From assembly GCA_963817015.1 (NCBI GenBank), contig CAWFMV010000019.1, forward strand, positions 496,001 to 560,000: a stretch of DNA of 64,000 nt. Reading direction: 5' to 3'. Within the stretch, counting starts at the first letter, position 1; every line of letters begins with the position of its first letter. This stretch comes from VAZQ01 sp963817015 (lineage in GTDB: Bacteria; Pseudomonadota; Alphaproteobacteria; Rhizobiales; Xanthobacteraceae). The notes under the pieces were generated by a model. It did not search any database and was not told the origin of the DNA. It saw only the letters and a list, made by a program, of their open reading frames with translations. This document shows positions 9,897 to 19,517 of this stretch, piece after piece. A program made the translations under genes and the position numbers.

Positions 9897-10766
9897 CTAC
9901 CATTCGAGGCGACGCATCACCGCGGTCGGAGAAACGCCGGCGGCCGTGAGGATATCGCGGAGCGCCCCTGGATCGGGCTCGTCGCGTCCACCCAGCTCCT
10001 GCGCATGAATGCCTGCGGTCACGAACAGGCTGTCGATATTGAAGGCGGCGGCGCCCTTGAGATCGGTGCGCACCGAATCTCCGATCGCCATGACTCGCGC
10101 ATGGTCGACGGCGCGGCCGCGCAGCGCTTGCGCGCGCGCGATCGCCTGCTCGTAGATCGGCCGATAGGGCTTGCCGGCATAGATCACGTCGCCGCCCGAA
10201 TGGGCGTAGAGATCCGCGATCGCGCCGGCGCAATAGACCAGATCGTCGCCGCGCTCGACCACGACGTCCGGATTGGCGCAGATCATCGCGAGCTTGCGCT
10301 TGTGCATCTCGTCGATCAGCTTCACATAATCCTGCGGCGTCTCGCGCGTGTCGTCGTAGAGGCCCGAGCAGACCGTGAAGTCGGCCCGCTCGATCGGCGC
10401 GAGCTCGACGTTGAGCCGCTCGAAGATCGGCAGATCGCGCTCGGGGCCGACATGAAACACGCGCTGGCCTGCGCGCTCGGCGACCAGCGCACGGGTCACG
10501 TCGCCGGAGCTGACGATCGCATCATAGGCCTCGCGCGGCACCTTGAGCGCGTCGATGAAGGTCTGCACGAAGTCGCCTGGCCGCGGCGCATTGGTGATCA
10601 GCACCACGGTGCCGCCCTGGCTGCGGAACTTGACCAGTGCTGCGCAGGATTCCGCGGTCGCGGCGACGCCGTTGTGTACCACGCCCCAGACGTCGCAAAG
10701 CAGCACGTCGTAGCGTGCAGCAAGCGTTGCGAAATGGGCCGTCAGGTGAGGCGTGATGGCAGACAT
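9897..10766 (-). CDS. HAD-superfamily hydrolase, TIGR01459-like
   Basis: A haloacid-dehalogenase-fold phosphatase of the NagD-like class. Motif I is LLCDVWGVVHNG, with the nucleophile Asp in DVWG. Motif II is VLITNAPRPGDFV. Motif III and IV regions are AGKPYRPIYEQA (Lys) and MAIGDSVRTDLKGAAAFNID (acidic pair). This layout matches a conserved alphaproteobacterial family of unknown substrate. The start ATG 10766 opens MSAITPHL; a TTG three codons upstream is the alternative. The frame is intact. It follows the TipF-like gene on the same strand after 102 bases. Substrate is unknown. Confidence 0.85.
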   Translation of the reverse strand: MSAITPHLTAHFATLAARYDVLLCDVWGVVHNGVAATAESCAALVKFRSQGGTVVLITNAPRPGDFVQTFIDALKVPREAYDAIVSSGDVTRALVAERAGQRVFHVGPERDLPIFERLNVELAPIERADFTVCSGLYDDTRETPQDYVKLIDEMHKRKLAMICANPDVVVERGDDLVYCAGAIADLYAHSGGDVIYAGKPYRPIYEQAIARAQALRGRAVDHARVMAIGDSVRTDLKGAAAFNIDSLFVTAGIHAQELGGRDEPDPGALRDILTAAGVSPTAVMRRLEW

Positions 10767-10868
10767 GAGATGCAAGCAAATGAGTGCGATAGATGGGTGG
10801 CAGCATCGGAAGGATGCGAGAGGTTTACGGGCAGCTGCACCCGTCCATAGACGATCGACGCGGCCGCA

Positions 10869-12428
10869 TCAAATGCGCCGCGCGATCTGGCTCAGCCCGG
10901 AGGCGCGTCGCGCCGTCGCGGCCTCGCCAGGTGCCGCGACTTGTGCGCGCGCCGGTTTGGCCGGCGGCACCGACGGAGCGACCTCGGCAGGCCTGCCGCT
11001 GTCCGCGATGCCCTGCAGGGCCTCGGCGCGTACCGGCCGCGGCGGCGAGAACACGAAGCCTTGGCCGAAGCGCACGCCGTACTCGAGCAGATCGACCACC
11101 GATCCCTCGCTCTCGATCCGCTCGGCGATGAGATCGATCCCGAAGCGGCGGAGCAAGTCGGCGAGGTCGGCCGGATCGATGTCGCTCGTGACCGGGACCC
11201 GCTTGAGCAGCACGTCGGCCCGCACCTTGACGAAACGGAAGCCGCGGGCGAGCAGGTCGCGCGGCTCGAACCGCAGATCGGTGACATTGTCGAGCGAGAA
11301 CCGATAGCCGCGCTCTGCGAGCGCGGAAAGGCTCTCGAGCTCGATCGGCCCGGCCGACAGCAGCGCGCTTTGCGGAAGCTCCAGCACGATCGAGGAGCAG
11401 ATTGCGCGGTTGGCCTCGAGGAACTCGAGCAGCTGCGGGAATACGCTGCCGTCGGTGAGCGTCGAGCCCGAAATGTTGCAGAACAAGCCAATCTCGCGAT
11501 TCTTGGACAGCAGCCGGCGGACCACCTGCACACAGCGGAAAATCACGAGGTTGTCGATCTTCGGCATCAGGCCGTGCGCGTCGGCCGGGCCGAGGAAATC
11601 CGTTGCCAGCACCACGTCGCCCTTGTCGGAGCGCAGGCGCGACAGCGCCTCGTAGTAGCGAACCTTGCGCTGCGGCAGCGTCACCATCGGCTGCAGGTAG
11701 AGGTCGACGCGGTTGGCATCGATGGCCGAGCGGATGGTGGCTGTCATCGCGTCGCCGGCTGTCACTTTCGGCGCCGGCGATGGGACGAACGCAGCCGGCG
11801 CAGGAGCAGGTGCTTCTGATGGCGCTGGAAGGGATGCGGCTTCTACGATTGGTGGCGCGACTGGCGGTGCGGGGGGCGCTGGTGGCGCCACCGGCTTGAG
11901 CCGAGCATGCGTGACCTCGGCCCGCTCGATCTCCGCGAGCTCGAACTCGGTCAGCTTGCGCTCGTGGTCGGACAGCGTCTCGGCGAGCTGCCGGATCAAG
12001 GTGCCAAGCTCGCCGACCTCGGCGGTCAGGGGGTCCGTGGCCGCGCGTGTGCGCTCCATCGCGCCATCGACCCGCCGCTCGAGCGTCGCGAGGTCACGCT
12101 CGACCTGCCCGACCTGGCGCGCCATGTCCTGGCGCAGCTCTTGCCGGATCTCCTGGCGCACCTCTTGGCGCAACGCATCCTGGCGCGCGGCCTCCTGGCG
12201 CACGACGTCGGTGGTGATGCGCAGAAGATCACCGGGCTGGCTCTGCGCTGGCGGGCGCTCTGCCACGCGCGCCGACACCAGATTGTAGACAATCAGGAGC
12301 GCCAGCATCCCAATCGCCGTGAGCATGGCGGAGCCCGCGCCGAAGCCGAGCGCCGAATAGGCGACTGCTCCGGCGGAGCCGGCGATCAGGACCATGCACA
12401 TGGAGACAAATACAATGTCGAGGCGCAT
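10869..12428 (-). CDS. TipF-like membrane protein with a degenerate EAL domain
   Basis: Two transmembrane segments (about residues 5-25 and 35-52) are followed by a coiled-coil rich in Arg/Gln/Glu heptads (about 75-165), a Pro/Ala linker (178-220) and an EAL domain to about 480. This order is that of Caulobacter TipF, a cyclic-di-GMP-binding protein that positions flagellum assembly. The EAL triplet is present (YYEALSRL, 260-262) and the metal Asn is in CNISGS. However, the DDFGTG loop of active phosphodiesterases is replaced by LDNVTD (379-384). I infer a binding rather than cleaving EAL domain. The frame is intact. Confidence 0.8.
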   Translation of the reverse strand: MRLDIVFVSMCMVLIAGSAGAVAYSALGFGAGSAMLTAIGMLALLIVYNLVSARVAERPPAQSQPGDLLRITTDVVRQEAARQDALRQEVRQEIRQELRQDMARQVGQVERDLATLERRVDGAMERTRAATDPLTAEVGELGTLIRQLAETLSDHERKLTEFELAEIERAEVTHARLKPVAPPAPPAPPVAPPIVEAASLPAPSEAPAPAPAAFVPSPAPKVTAGDAMTATIRSAIDANRVDLYLQPMVTLPQRKVRYYEALSRLRSDKGDVVLATDFLGPADAHGLMPKIDNLVIFRCVQVVRRLLSKNREIGLFCNISGSTLTDGSVFPQLLEFLEANRAICSSIVLELPQSALLSAGPIELESLSALAERGYRFSLDNVTDLRFEPRDLLARGFRFVKVRADVLLKRVPVTSDIDPADLADLLRRFGIDLIAERIESEGSVVDLLEYGVRFGQGFVFSPPRPVRAEALQGIADSGRPAEVAPSVPPAKPARAQVAAPGEAATARRASGLSQIARRI

Positions 12429-12600
12429 GGGATCTCCGGTAGCCGCGCCTGCGGGGCGAGGTGATTCGCCTAGCGCTCAATCTTCACGAGGCCGCAGTCG
12501 GGCGCAAGCGTCCTCGCGGGCTCGCCACAACAAGCTACAGTCAGAAGGTCGTCGTCGGGGCGGATGGCGAAAGGTCAGGACCAAGCCAGTGCCGCAACCG

Positions 12601-14139
12601 CTAGGGCTGTGGCGGCACGAATGCATAGAAAATGTGGGCCGGTGCGACTCTCTTGTTCCAGGTCTGGCGTGCAAGCACGAGGGGCGGCTCAATGTTGAGC
12701 GGCCCGAAGGTCGCGCTCCACTCCTCTTGTCGCGCGCCAAAATGGCCCTGCTCCCACACTACAACCGCCCCGCGCCGGGTGAGGTCGCTCATGTCGACCC
12801 AAGGCGCAAGCTTTGGGTTGCCATGCGGCAACACATGCGGCCGGTCGGGCGAATAGACCGCAAGATTGTTGACCGCGAACTCGGTGCCGCCGGCATAGAC
12901 GAGTGGCGTTCCAAATCGTTCATGCCAGGCGCGGGTGATCGCCTCGGCCATCGCCCGACCAGGAAATTGGGTCGCCTTCGGCCGGTCGCGCAGGAACGGC
13001 TCGCCGATCTCGGTCGCCAGATAGATCACCGGAAACGCGATGAGCGTGGCGAGTGTGCAAGCCGCGAAATGGCGCAGCCGCGCCGGCTGCTCGATGGGCC
13101 TCAGCCATAGCAGCAGCGCAAGCGGTGCAAACGACCAGAGCGGATAGCCCCACATTGCGATCGCGAGCCGCCCGAGCAAGGCTGCCACCACGGTCGTGAC
13201 CAGGAACGGGCCAAGCGCCAGCATCGCGACATAGCGACGGTTGAACGCCGCGACCTCGTCGGCAGCAAGCGCCGGGCGCTTGTCCCAGTGCCGATAGAGC
13301 AGCAAAAGCAGCGCCAGCGTCGGCAGCAGGGTCAGCAGCTGGCCGCCGGTCCATTGCAGTGGAAAGACGATGTATTGATACCAATGCGCTGCTGTGTGCG
13401 CGCGCTCGTCGACATATTGGAACGGCAGAAAGCCGTCACGCACCAGCCACCACACGTTGGGCGCAATCACGATCGCGAACGCCAGCGCCATCACATAAGG
13501 CCCGCTGGTGCGCCAAGCGCGCCTCGCGACCGGATCGAACAGCAGGAACAGGCCCAGCGCTGCCGCAAGTGCAAAGGCAGCGTATTTCGACCAGAACGCA
13601 CCGGCGAGGAACGCACCGGCCAGCGCCCAGTCGACGACGCGACCCTGCCGCAGCGCGCGATAGAAGAACAGCCCGGTGAACGCCCAGAACGGCAGCTGCA
13701 CCTGGTCGTGGGCGAACTTTACGACCGAGAAACTGTAATAGTGAATGCCTTCAAGCGCGAGCACCGCGATCAGCGCAGTGAGCGGGTCGGTGACCTCGCG
13801 CGCGAGTTTCCAGACCGCGTAGAGGCAGATGACCGCCGCAAGCGGCCCGAGCAGATAGAGCGCGTTGACGGATCCAGTGATGCGATAGCTGAGATCGGCA
13901 AGCCACCACGGCAGCGGTGGATGCTTCCAGTAGCCGAGCTGCCATTCCTTGCCGAGCGCGAGATCCTCGGCAAGATCGAGCTGCAGGTTCGGGCAGGTGA
14001 GGATCGGCAGGACTGTCCAGAGCACAAGATGCACCGCCAGCACCGTCATGAGCACGGCGCCGGGGCGGCGGCGGGCGAGCGCCACGAGCCGGTCGAGGAA
14101 GCTGTCGGATGCCGCAGTCGTGCTAGCGGCCTGTGCCAT
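12601..14139 (-). CDS. ArnT/PMT-family membrane glycosyltransferase (GT39/GT83-like)
   Basis: A multi-pass inner-membrane enzyme predicted to move a sugar from a lipid-phosphate donor onto an acceptor on the periplasmic side. The ATG at 14139 (MAQAAS) is preferred because GGAGG lies just upstream; upstream in-frame ATGs lack such a site. About ten hydrophobic helices are visible. The first loop contains the acidic stretch of the family and the YWKHPPLPWW motif, which resembles the donor-site HPPL of PMT proteins. The C-terminal periplasmic region starts near TEFAVNNLAVY. It is divergent from the neighbouring GT2 gene, so the two probably act in one surface-sugar modification pathway. The acceptor is unknown. 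Confidence 0.83.
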   Translation of the reverse strand: MAQAASTTAASDSFLDRLVALARRRPGAVLMTVLAVHLVLWTVLPILTCPNLQLDLAEDLALGKEWQLGYWKHPPLPWWLADLSYRITGSVNALYLLGPLAAVICLYAVWKLAREVTDPLTALIAVLALEGIHYYSFSVVKFAHDQVQLPFWAFTGLFFYRALRQGRVVDWALAGAFLAGAFWSKYAAFALAAALGLFLLFDPVARRAWRTSGPYVMALAFAIVIAPNVWWLVRDGFLPFQYVDERAHTAAHWYQYIVFPLQWTGGQLLTLLPTLALLLLLYRHWDKRPALAADEVAAFNRRYVAMLALGPFLVTTVVAALLGRLAIAMWGYPLWSFAPLALLLWLRPIEQPARLRHFAACTLATLIAFPVIYLATEIGEPFLRDRPKATQFPGRAMAEAITRAWHERFGTPLVYAGGTEFAVNNLAVYSPDRPHVLPHGNPKLAPWVDMSDLTRRGAVVVWEQGHFGARQEEWSATFGPLNIEPPLVLARQTWNKRVAPAHIFYAFVPPQP

Positions 14140-14326
14140 GGGACCTCCGCGCTTCATCGGTTCTAGGTCGAGCTTTTTGGCCGAGTTTTTTGGCCGATGG
14201 CGGCAAACGGGCCTCTCCTTAACCGAGTGCGGGTCGCGAGTCGACAAAACGTGCGATCGTCCCAGCCGTTGCAGTGGCGCCTAGGCGGCCCCATAGTGAG
14301 GCCGCAATCGCCTGGATGGTCTTGTC

Positions 14327-15307
14327 ATGGCGGCTCAACCCCCCGATTTCTCGATCGTGCTGCCTGCCTACAACGAGGCTCCAAATGTGGCGCCGATGCT
14401 TGCGGCGTTGCGCGAGGTGATGACGCCACTGGGCCGTTTCGAGATTATCTACATCGACGACGGGTCGAATGACGGCACCCTCGATGCCTTGCGTCACGCG
14501 GCTGCCACCGATCCGACGGTGCGTTATCTCTCTTTCACGCGCAATTTTGGGCACGAGGCCGCGCTGCGAGCGGGTCTGCGGCATGCGCGCGGCCGTGCCG
14601 TCATCGTGCTCGATGCCGACCTCGAGCAGCCGCCCGGGCTCATTCCTGATCTGGTGAAGGAATGGCGCGCGGGTTTCAAGATCGTGACCGCGCAGCGCAT
14701 CGGCTATGAATCGAGCGTGCCGTGGTTCAAGCGCGTCACCTCGCGCCTCTACTATCGCATTCTGGACGGGCTTGGCGATGTTCACATCGAGTCGGGCAGC
14801 GCCAACTACATGCTGCTCGACCGCGTCGTTGTCGACGCAGTCAATCGCCTCGAGGACCAGGACCTGTTTCTGCGCGGCGTCGTGCGCTGGCTCGGCTATC
14901 CGCTTGGCAGGGTGCCGTTCCGCCAGAGCCTGCGCCAGCGCGGCAGCACCAAATACTCGCTGCGTCGCATGATTGAGCTCGCGGTCACCGGGATTGCGGT
15001 GCATAGCGTGCGCCCGCTGCGCTTTGCGATCTGGCTCGCGCTTGGGTTCGCGGCGGTCGGTGCCGGCCTCGTGGTCTATTCGATCGTAAGCTTCTTGTTC
15101 GTGCAGCGCACGGTCGCGGGCTGGACTTCGATCATGGCGGCGATCGCCATCCTCGGCGCGGCACAGCTCCTGGTGCTTGGCATCGTCGGCGAATATGTCG
15201 GACGGATCCTGCGCGAGGTGCGCAAGCGCCCGAGCTACGTGGTGTCGGAGACCGAAGCGGACCGGCCCAGCGAGGGCGTCGAGCGAATGGTGCGGCCGGC
15301 GGAGTAG
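14327..15307 (+). CDS. Polyprenyl-phosphate glycosyltransferase, GT2 (ArnC/GtrB/DPM1-like)
   Basis: This enzyme would transfer a sugar from a nucleotide donor onto undecaprenyl phosphate at the cytoplasmic face. The GT2 fold is clear: FSIVLPAYNEAPNV, IIYIDDGSNDGTL (nucleotide Asp pair), IVLDADLEQPP (metal DAD) and the RQRGSTKYSLRRM loop. Two C-terminal transmembrane helices (about residues 230-255 and 265-290) anchor it. The length of 326 is normal and the frame is intact. Divergent from a PMT-type transferase, which could use its product. A role in lipid A or O-antigen decoration is inferred from this pairing only. Confidence 0.9.
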   Translation: MAAQPPDFSIVLPAYNEAPNVAPMLAALREVMTPLGRFEIIYIDDGSNDGTLDALRHAAATDPTVRYLSFTRNFGHEAALRAGLRHARGRAVIVLDADLEQPPGLIPDLVKEWRAGFKIVTAQRIGYESSVPWFKRVTSRLYYRILDGLGDVHIESGSANYMLLDRVVVDAVNRLEDQDLFLRGVVRWLGYPLGRVPFRQSLRQRGSTKYSLRRMIELAVTGIAVHSVRPLRFAIWLALGFAAVGAGLVVYSIVSFLFVQRTVAGWTSIMAAIAILGAAQLLVLGIVGEYVGRILREVRKRPSYVVSETEADRPSEGVERMVRPAE

Positions 15308-15357
15308 GCGGGCGCGCGATTGTTAGAGAAGAGAGGCCTGAGCACTTTGGTTTCGTT

Positions 15358-15441
15358 TTGCCAAAGGCGTGTCGCGCCCGAGCTGGAGCTGAGCCGCTCC
15401 AGGCCATGTTGAAGTCAATTGCCGAGGACGATTTGAACAAA
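15358..15441 (+). pseudogene. Possible remnant of an adenylate-forming ligase C-terminus
   Basis: In one frame this reads EPLQAMLKSIAEDD, close to EQLQAMLKSIIEEA at the very end of the ligase gene that stops at 19493. At the DNA level CAGGCCATG-TTGAAGTCAAT differs from that copy at one of 20 bases. Upstream of about 15395 the similarity fades. It may be a leftover of a larger ligase cluster. The rest of 15308-15753 shows no recognisable gene. Confidence 0.4.
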
Positions 15442-15753
15442 TTGCCGTCGGCCGGACATGAGTCGGCTCCGGTCGGCCAGGCTCGACACGCTCTTCGAGC
15501 AAGACGGCCTCCCGAGGGCACCAGCAAGCGCAGTGTCAGGCCGCACAACCATTGCGCGCGCTTGATCCACAAGCAGGCGATAATGGATTTATTCGAAAAG
15601 GTATTTGGGTGAATGAAAACGGCCAAATGTGGTTAAAACCTGTGCTCTTTTCGACACATAGGGCAGAAATGGCTTGAGCGGTAAGACTGTCCTGAGGGTG
15701 CACCCTACGATTGCTGTACGTGGACACTCACTGCAAACATGAGGAGTGGTTCC

Positions 15754-16434
15754 ATGGGGACTAAGAAGGGCTTTCTGATTGCTACCTCGGCTGGCTTCGC
15801 GGCGGCGGCGGCCATGCCGGGCGCGCAAGCGGCCGACATGCCGATCAAGGCGCCGCGCTATGTCGAGCAGGCGGCGAGTTGGGCGGGTTGGTACGTCGGT
15901 GCGAACGTTGGTGCTGCGTGGCAGCAGACGCAGACGTCGATACTAAACCTTCATTCGGCGTCTCGTTCTCCAAGACGGCGTTTATCGGCGGCGGTCAGCT
16001 TGGCTACAATTGGCAACACGGTAATTTTGTGTTTGGTCTTGAGGGTGATATCTCGGGGCTGAGCGGCAAGAATTCGCAACTCGTCCAGGCCTACTCCGGG
16101 GCATATCCAGCCAGATCCGTTGGCTGAGCACAGTGCGTGGTCGCTTCGGGCTCGCGGTTGGCGACACCATGGCCTACATGACGGCTGGCGTGGCATTCGG
16201 CGGTGTCAAGAACTCGGTCATCTATTGTACGTGAGATTATTCGACCAGCAAGACCAAGACGGGCTGGACCGTCGGCGGTGGCGTGGAGCACATGCTGAAC
16301 CGGAATTGGACCATCGGTCTGGAAGGTTTGTTTGTCGATCTTGGACGCTCAAACCTCGAGGCACCAAGGTCGAGTCGCTTCAGTTCTCGAATCAGGCCGT
16401 CATCGGCCGGGTGAAGCTGAACTACAAGTTCTGA
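15754..16434 (+). pseudogene. Omp31/RopB-type outer-membrane beta-barrel, broken frame
   Basis: The ATG at 15754 follows GAGGAG and opens a signal peptide ending at GAQAADMP. Family marks are WAGWYVGANVGAAW, then in another frame FIGGGQLGYNWQHGNFVFGLEGDISG, then TVRGRFGLAVGDTMAYMTAGVAFGG, and finally VIGRVKLNYKF ending in the terminal Phe of outer-membrane proteins. The frame changes near 15940, 16110 and 16350, and an in-frame TGA lies at about 16232. Every barrel segment is present in order, so the intact gene would be about 225 codons. The stop plus three shifts could be real decay or sequence errors. A good terminator follows at 16479. Two related barrels occur at 36387 and 37810. Confidence 0.75.
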
Positions 16435-16478
16435 TCGACGTACAGGCGCGCTTGCGCTCGCGCCGATCCGATCGAGTC

Positions 16479-16514
16479 AGAAAGCCTCGGAACGTGGTTC
16501 CGGGGCTTTCTTTT
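16479..16514 (+). terminator. Rho-independent terminator after the porin gene
   Basis: The arms AGAAAGCC-T-CGGAAC and GTTCCG-G-GGCTTTCT flank GTG and end in TTTTC. It lies 45 bases after the porin stop. Confidence 0.85.
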
Positions 16515-16596
16515 CTGCGTGGGCGCGCTATCAAGCGGGCGCGCTGGCTCGCCTTGCGTGCGCGACATCATCAGTGATGCGTATAGGCTCGATCGA

Positions 16597-18046
16597 ATGC
16601 ACGTCGTTGACATGGTGTTTCATTGGGCGCGCATCGATCCACACCGGCCGGCGATCGTGCTGCCCGAGCTGGTCACGACCTTTGCGGGCCTCGCCGACGC
16701 CGTCGATTTCGATCTCCAACCGGATCGATCAGCTCGGGCTCGACCCGCGCGAGCCAGTCGCGACTGCGATTGGCAATCCGGCACTGTCGATCGCGGTGGT
16801 GTTTGCCCTGCTTGCGCTCGGGTTTCAGCGCGGCGCCAGCGAATCGCAGGCTGATCAAGCATCTGCAGCCCAATGGCATTAGCAACCTGATCTACGACGT
16901 CGAAGGGCTTTGTCGCGAGCGGCGGGCGCAATATTCGATTCGACAATTCTTGGCTGCCGACGACTCCATCTGGCAGGGCCGCGCTTACGCGGCGGCGACC
17001 GGTCGGTGACGTCAGTGTCATTTTGTTCACCTCCGGCACGACTGGGCTACCGAAAAAATTTGTGCAGACGCCGTCGAGGTCTGGATGCCCGCATGGCTGT
17101 CGTGCGCACGACAGTCGACGCCGACGTGGCAATCCGTTCTCATGGTTCCAGGGCTTGCAAGTGCGTTTGGCTTCAATCGAAGCTGCGAGCTTCTCCATTC
17201 CGGCAAGACTGTGTGTTACGCGCCGACTCCCGAAGCGATGCTGCAGCTGATCGGCCTGTTCCAAATCGATGCGATGGTCGGCGTCGCCTCGGCAGGCACT
17301 TGGGCTTGCAACGCTCAAGGAATCGAAGCCCGAGTTGCCAGTCGATTCGCTGCAGACAATCATCATCGGTGGCGCCAGAATCGGTCGTGAAGGCGTCAGG
17401 CGTATTCGCGCCACGCTCTGCCGTAACGTCATCAACGAATATGCCTCGACCGAGGGTGGGCTCGTCGCCATGGCGCCATTCGACTTGATCGACGGCATCG
17501 CCGGGTGCGGTCGGCTTTGTAGCGCCCTGGGCCGAGCTCGAGATTGTGGATGAGGCGGGGAACCCGGTGCCCAATGGCCGGGACGGCATCATCCGCTATC
17601 GCACGCCGCGCTTTCTCGGCAATGTCAGTTCCCAGGGTGGCCCTGCCGCAGGATCAGTGGTTTTATCCCGGCGACATGGGGCATCTCACCGACAATGGGA
17701 TTCTGTGCCTCGACCGGGCGGACGTCCGATGTCATCAATATCGGCGGCACCAAGCTGTCGGCGCGACGGATCGAGGAAATGTTTGAGATCCTGGAGGAAG
17801 TGCGGGAAGCGGCCGCTTGCGGTGTGCGAGACGCGGCCGGCATGGAGCAGCTGTGGGTCGCAGTGGTGGCGAATGGTCCGGTCGACAGCGAAGCGCTCAA
17901 GGCCAAGGCCCGGGCTCACGCGGACATCGGCGAAAACCTGTCCGAACTGTTTGTTCTGCCGGAGCTGCCGCGTGGCGATCTCGGCAAGGTGCAGAAAGCC
18001 GAGGCTGAAGGAGCTGCTGCTTGGCCTGCGCAAGGGACAAGCGTGA
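16597..18046 (+). CDS. Adenylate-forming acyl/aryl-CoA ligase-like protein 1, multiple frameshifts
   Basis: A class I adenylate-forming enzyme, which activates a carboxylate with ATP. The start MHVVDMVFHWARIDPHRPAI matches the N-termini of the three paralogues nearby. The P-loop is LFTSGTTGLPKKFV at about 17020. The GLASAFGF, INEYASTEGG (A5-like) and DVINIGGTKLSARRIEE (A8-like hinge) blocks follow, and the A10 lysine region is RGDLGKVQK near 17970. The frame changes at least six times, yet blocks are in order over about 483 codons, the size of its neighbours. Its TGA overlaps the ATG of ligase 2 (TGATG at 18044-18048), indicating translational coupling. Substrate is unknown. Confidence 0.75.
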
Positions 18047-19493
18047 TGCAGATTGTCGACGCGATCCTGTTCTGGGCGAACGCGACGCCGGCGCGCCCCG
18101 CCATCATCCAGCCGCATGGCGTGCAGACCTACCGGATGCTGGCCGATGCCATCATGGCGGCGGCGAGTCATTTCGCCCGCTCGGAGCTTGATCCCGCAAA
18201 GCCGGTCGCGGTTGCGATCGAGGATCCCGCCCGCATGCTGGTCGCGAGCCTTGGCTCTGTTGCATGCCGGGCTTCAGCGTCGTGCCGGCCTCGCAGGGGC
18301 TGCTGCAGCATCTGCCGCTGACCGGCGCCGATACGCTTGTCTCCGAGCACGGCGGGCTGGTGTGGACCGATCGCACCACCATTCTGTTCAATGACGCCTG
18401 GATGAGCGCGCACGCCCGTCGTTCAGAAGCCGGCGCGGTCGCGCCGCCCGCGGCTGGCCGGAACAGCAACATGATCTTCTTTACCTCCGGTTCGACTGGC
18501 AGGCCCAAGATGGTTGTGTACACGCCAGAGGGGCGGGCAGATGCGCATTCGTGACTTTGAAAGATCTGACAGTCGTTGCCTTCGAACGCGCGCTCGTGGT
18601 GCCGGGTCTTGCCAGCACGTTCGGATTTCATCGCGTCGATCGCAGTTCTCGACAGCGGCAAGACGGTTTGCTTTGCTCCTATGGGGCAGCCCACGTCTAG
18701 TGCTCGCCAACGTTTACCGCGTCGAGCTACATGGTCGCGTCGACACAGCAGGCGATCGCGCTCGCCGAGTTGCAGGAGAAGCTTGGTTGCGTCCGGTTGC
18801 CGTCCCTCAAGGCGTTGCGCTTCGGTGGTGGCATGATCTCGCGCCAGGGCGTCGATCGGCTCAAGCGCAACCTGTGCCGCAACATCATCGTGCACTACTC
18901 CGCAACCGAGGCCGGCGCCATTGCGATGGCACCGCACGACATGATCGCGAGTATCCCGGATGGCGGTGGGCTTTGTGGTGCCGGAAGTGAAGGTCGAGAT
19001 CGTCGATGCGGCCGGCACGGTGCTTCCGGTCGGGAACGAAGGCTTCGTGCGGGTCGAGACTTCGGTGACGAGACTTCGCTGCGCGCAAATCCAACTCCGA
19101 ATCGTCATGGTACTATCCCGGCGACATCGGGCGCCTCACCGACAATGGCGTGCTGTGCATCGCCGGCCGGCGCGAGGACGTGCTCAATCGCGGCGGCGTC
19201 AAGCTGGCGACCACCGATGTCGAGGAGTTCCTGCTTGCCGCGCCCGGCGTGCGCGATGCTGGCGCTCTGCAGCGTGATGGGTGAGACGGGCTTTGCCGAG
19301 ATCTGGGTCGGAGTGGTGATCGAGGATCGCGTCGACATGGGCGACTTCCAGCGCCACATCGAGTTCGAATCAGAAGTTCAGCGGCAACATCGACAAGATG
19401 TTCGTGGTCGAGGAGATCCCGCGCGGCGAGAACCGCAAGCTGCAGCGTGAGCAGCTGCAGGCCATGCTGAAGTCAATCATCGAGGAGGCGTGA
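18046..19493 (+). CDS. Adenylate-forming acyl/aryl-CoA ligase-like protein 2, multiple frameshifts
   Basis: Second gene of the coupled plus-strand pair. The N-terminus MQIVDAILFWANATPARPAI is paralogous to ligase 1. The P-loop FFTSGSTGRPKMV lies at about 18478-18516, GLASTFGFHRVD near 18610, the A5-like HYSATEAGAIAMAPHD near 18895, YYPGDIGRLTDNGVLCIAGR near 19110, and the GGVKLATTDVEEFL hinge near 19195. The C-terminal lysine region reads RGENRKLQREQ. At least five frame changes are needed. The predicted size is about 482 codons. It ends 24 bases from the stop of ligase 3 on the other strand. Confidence 0.75.
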
Positions 19494-19517
19494 GCAGACC
19501 GCCGCCTGCGCGGCCGA

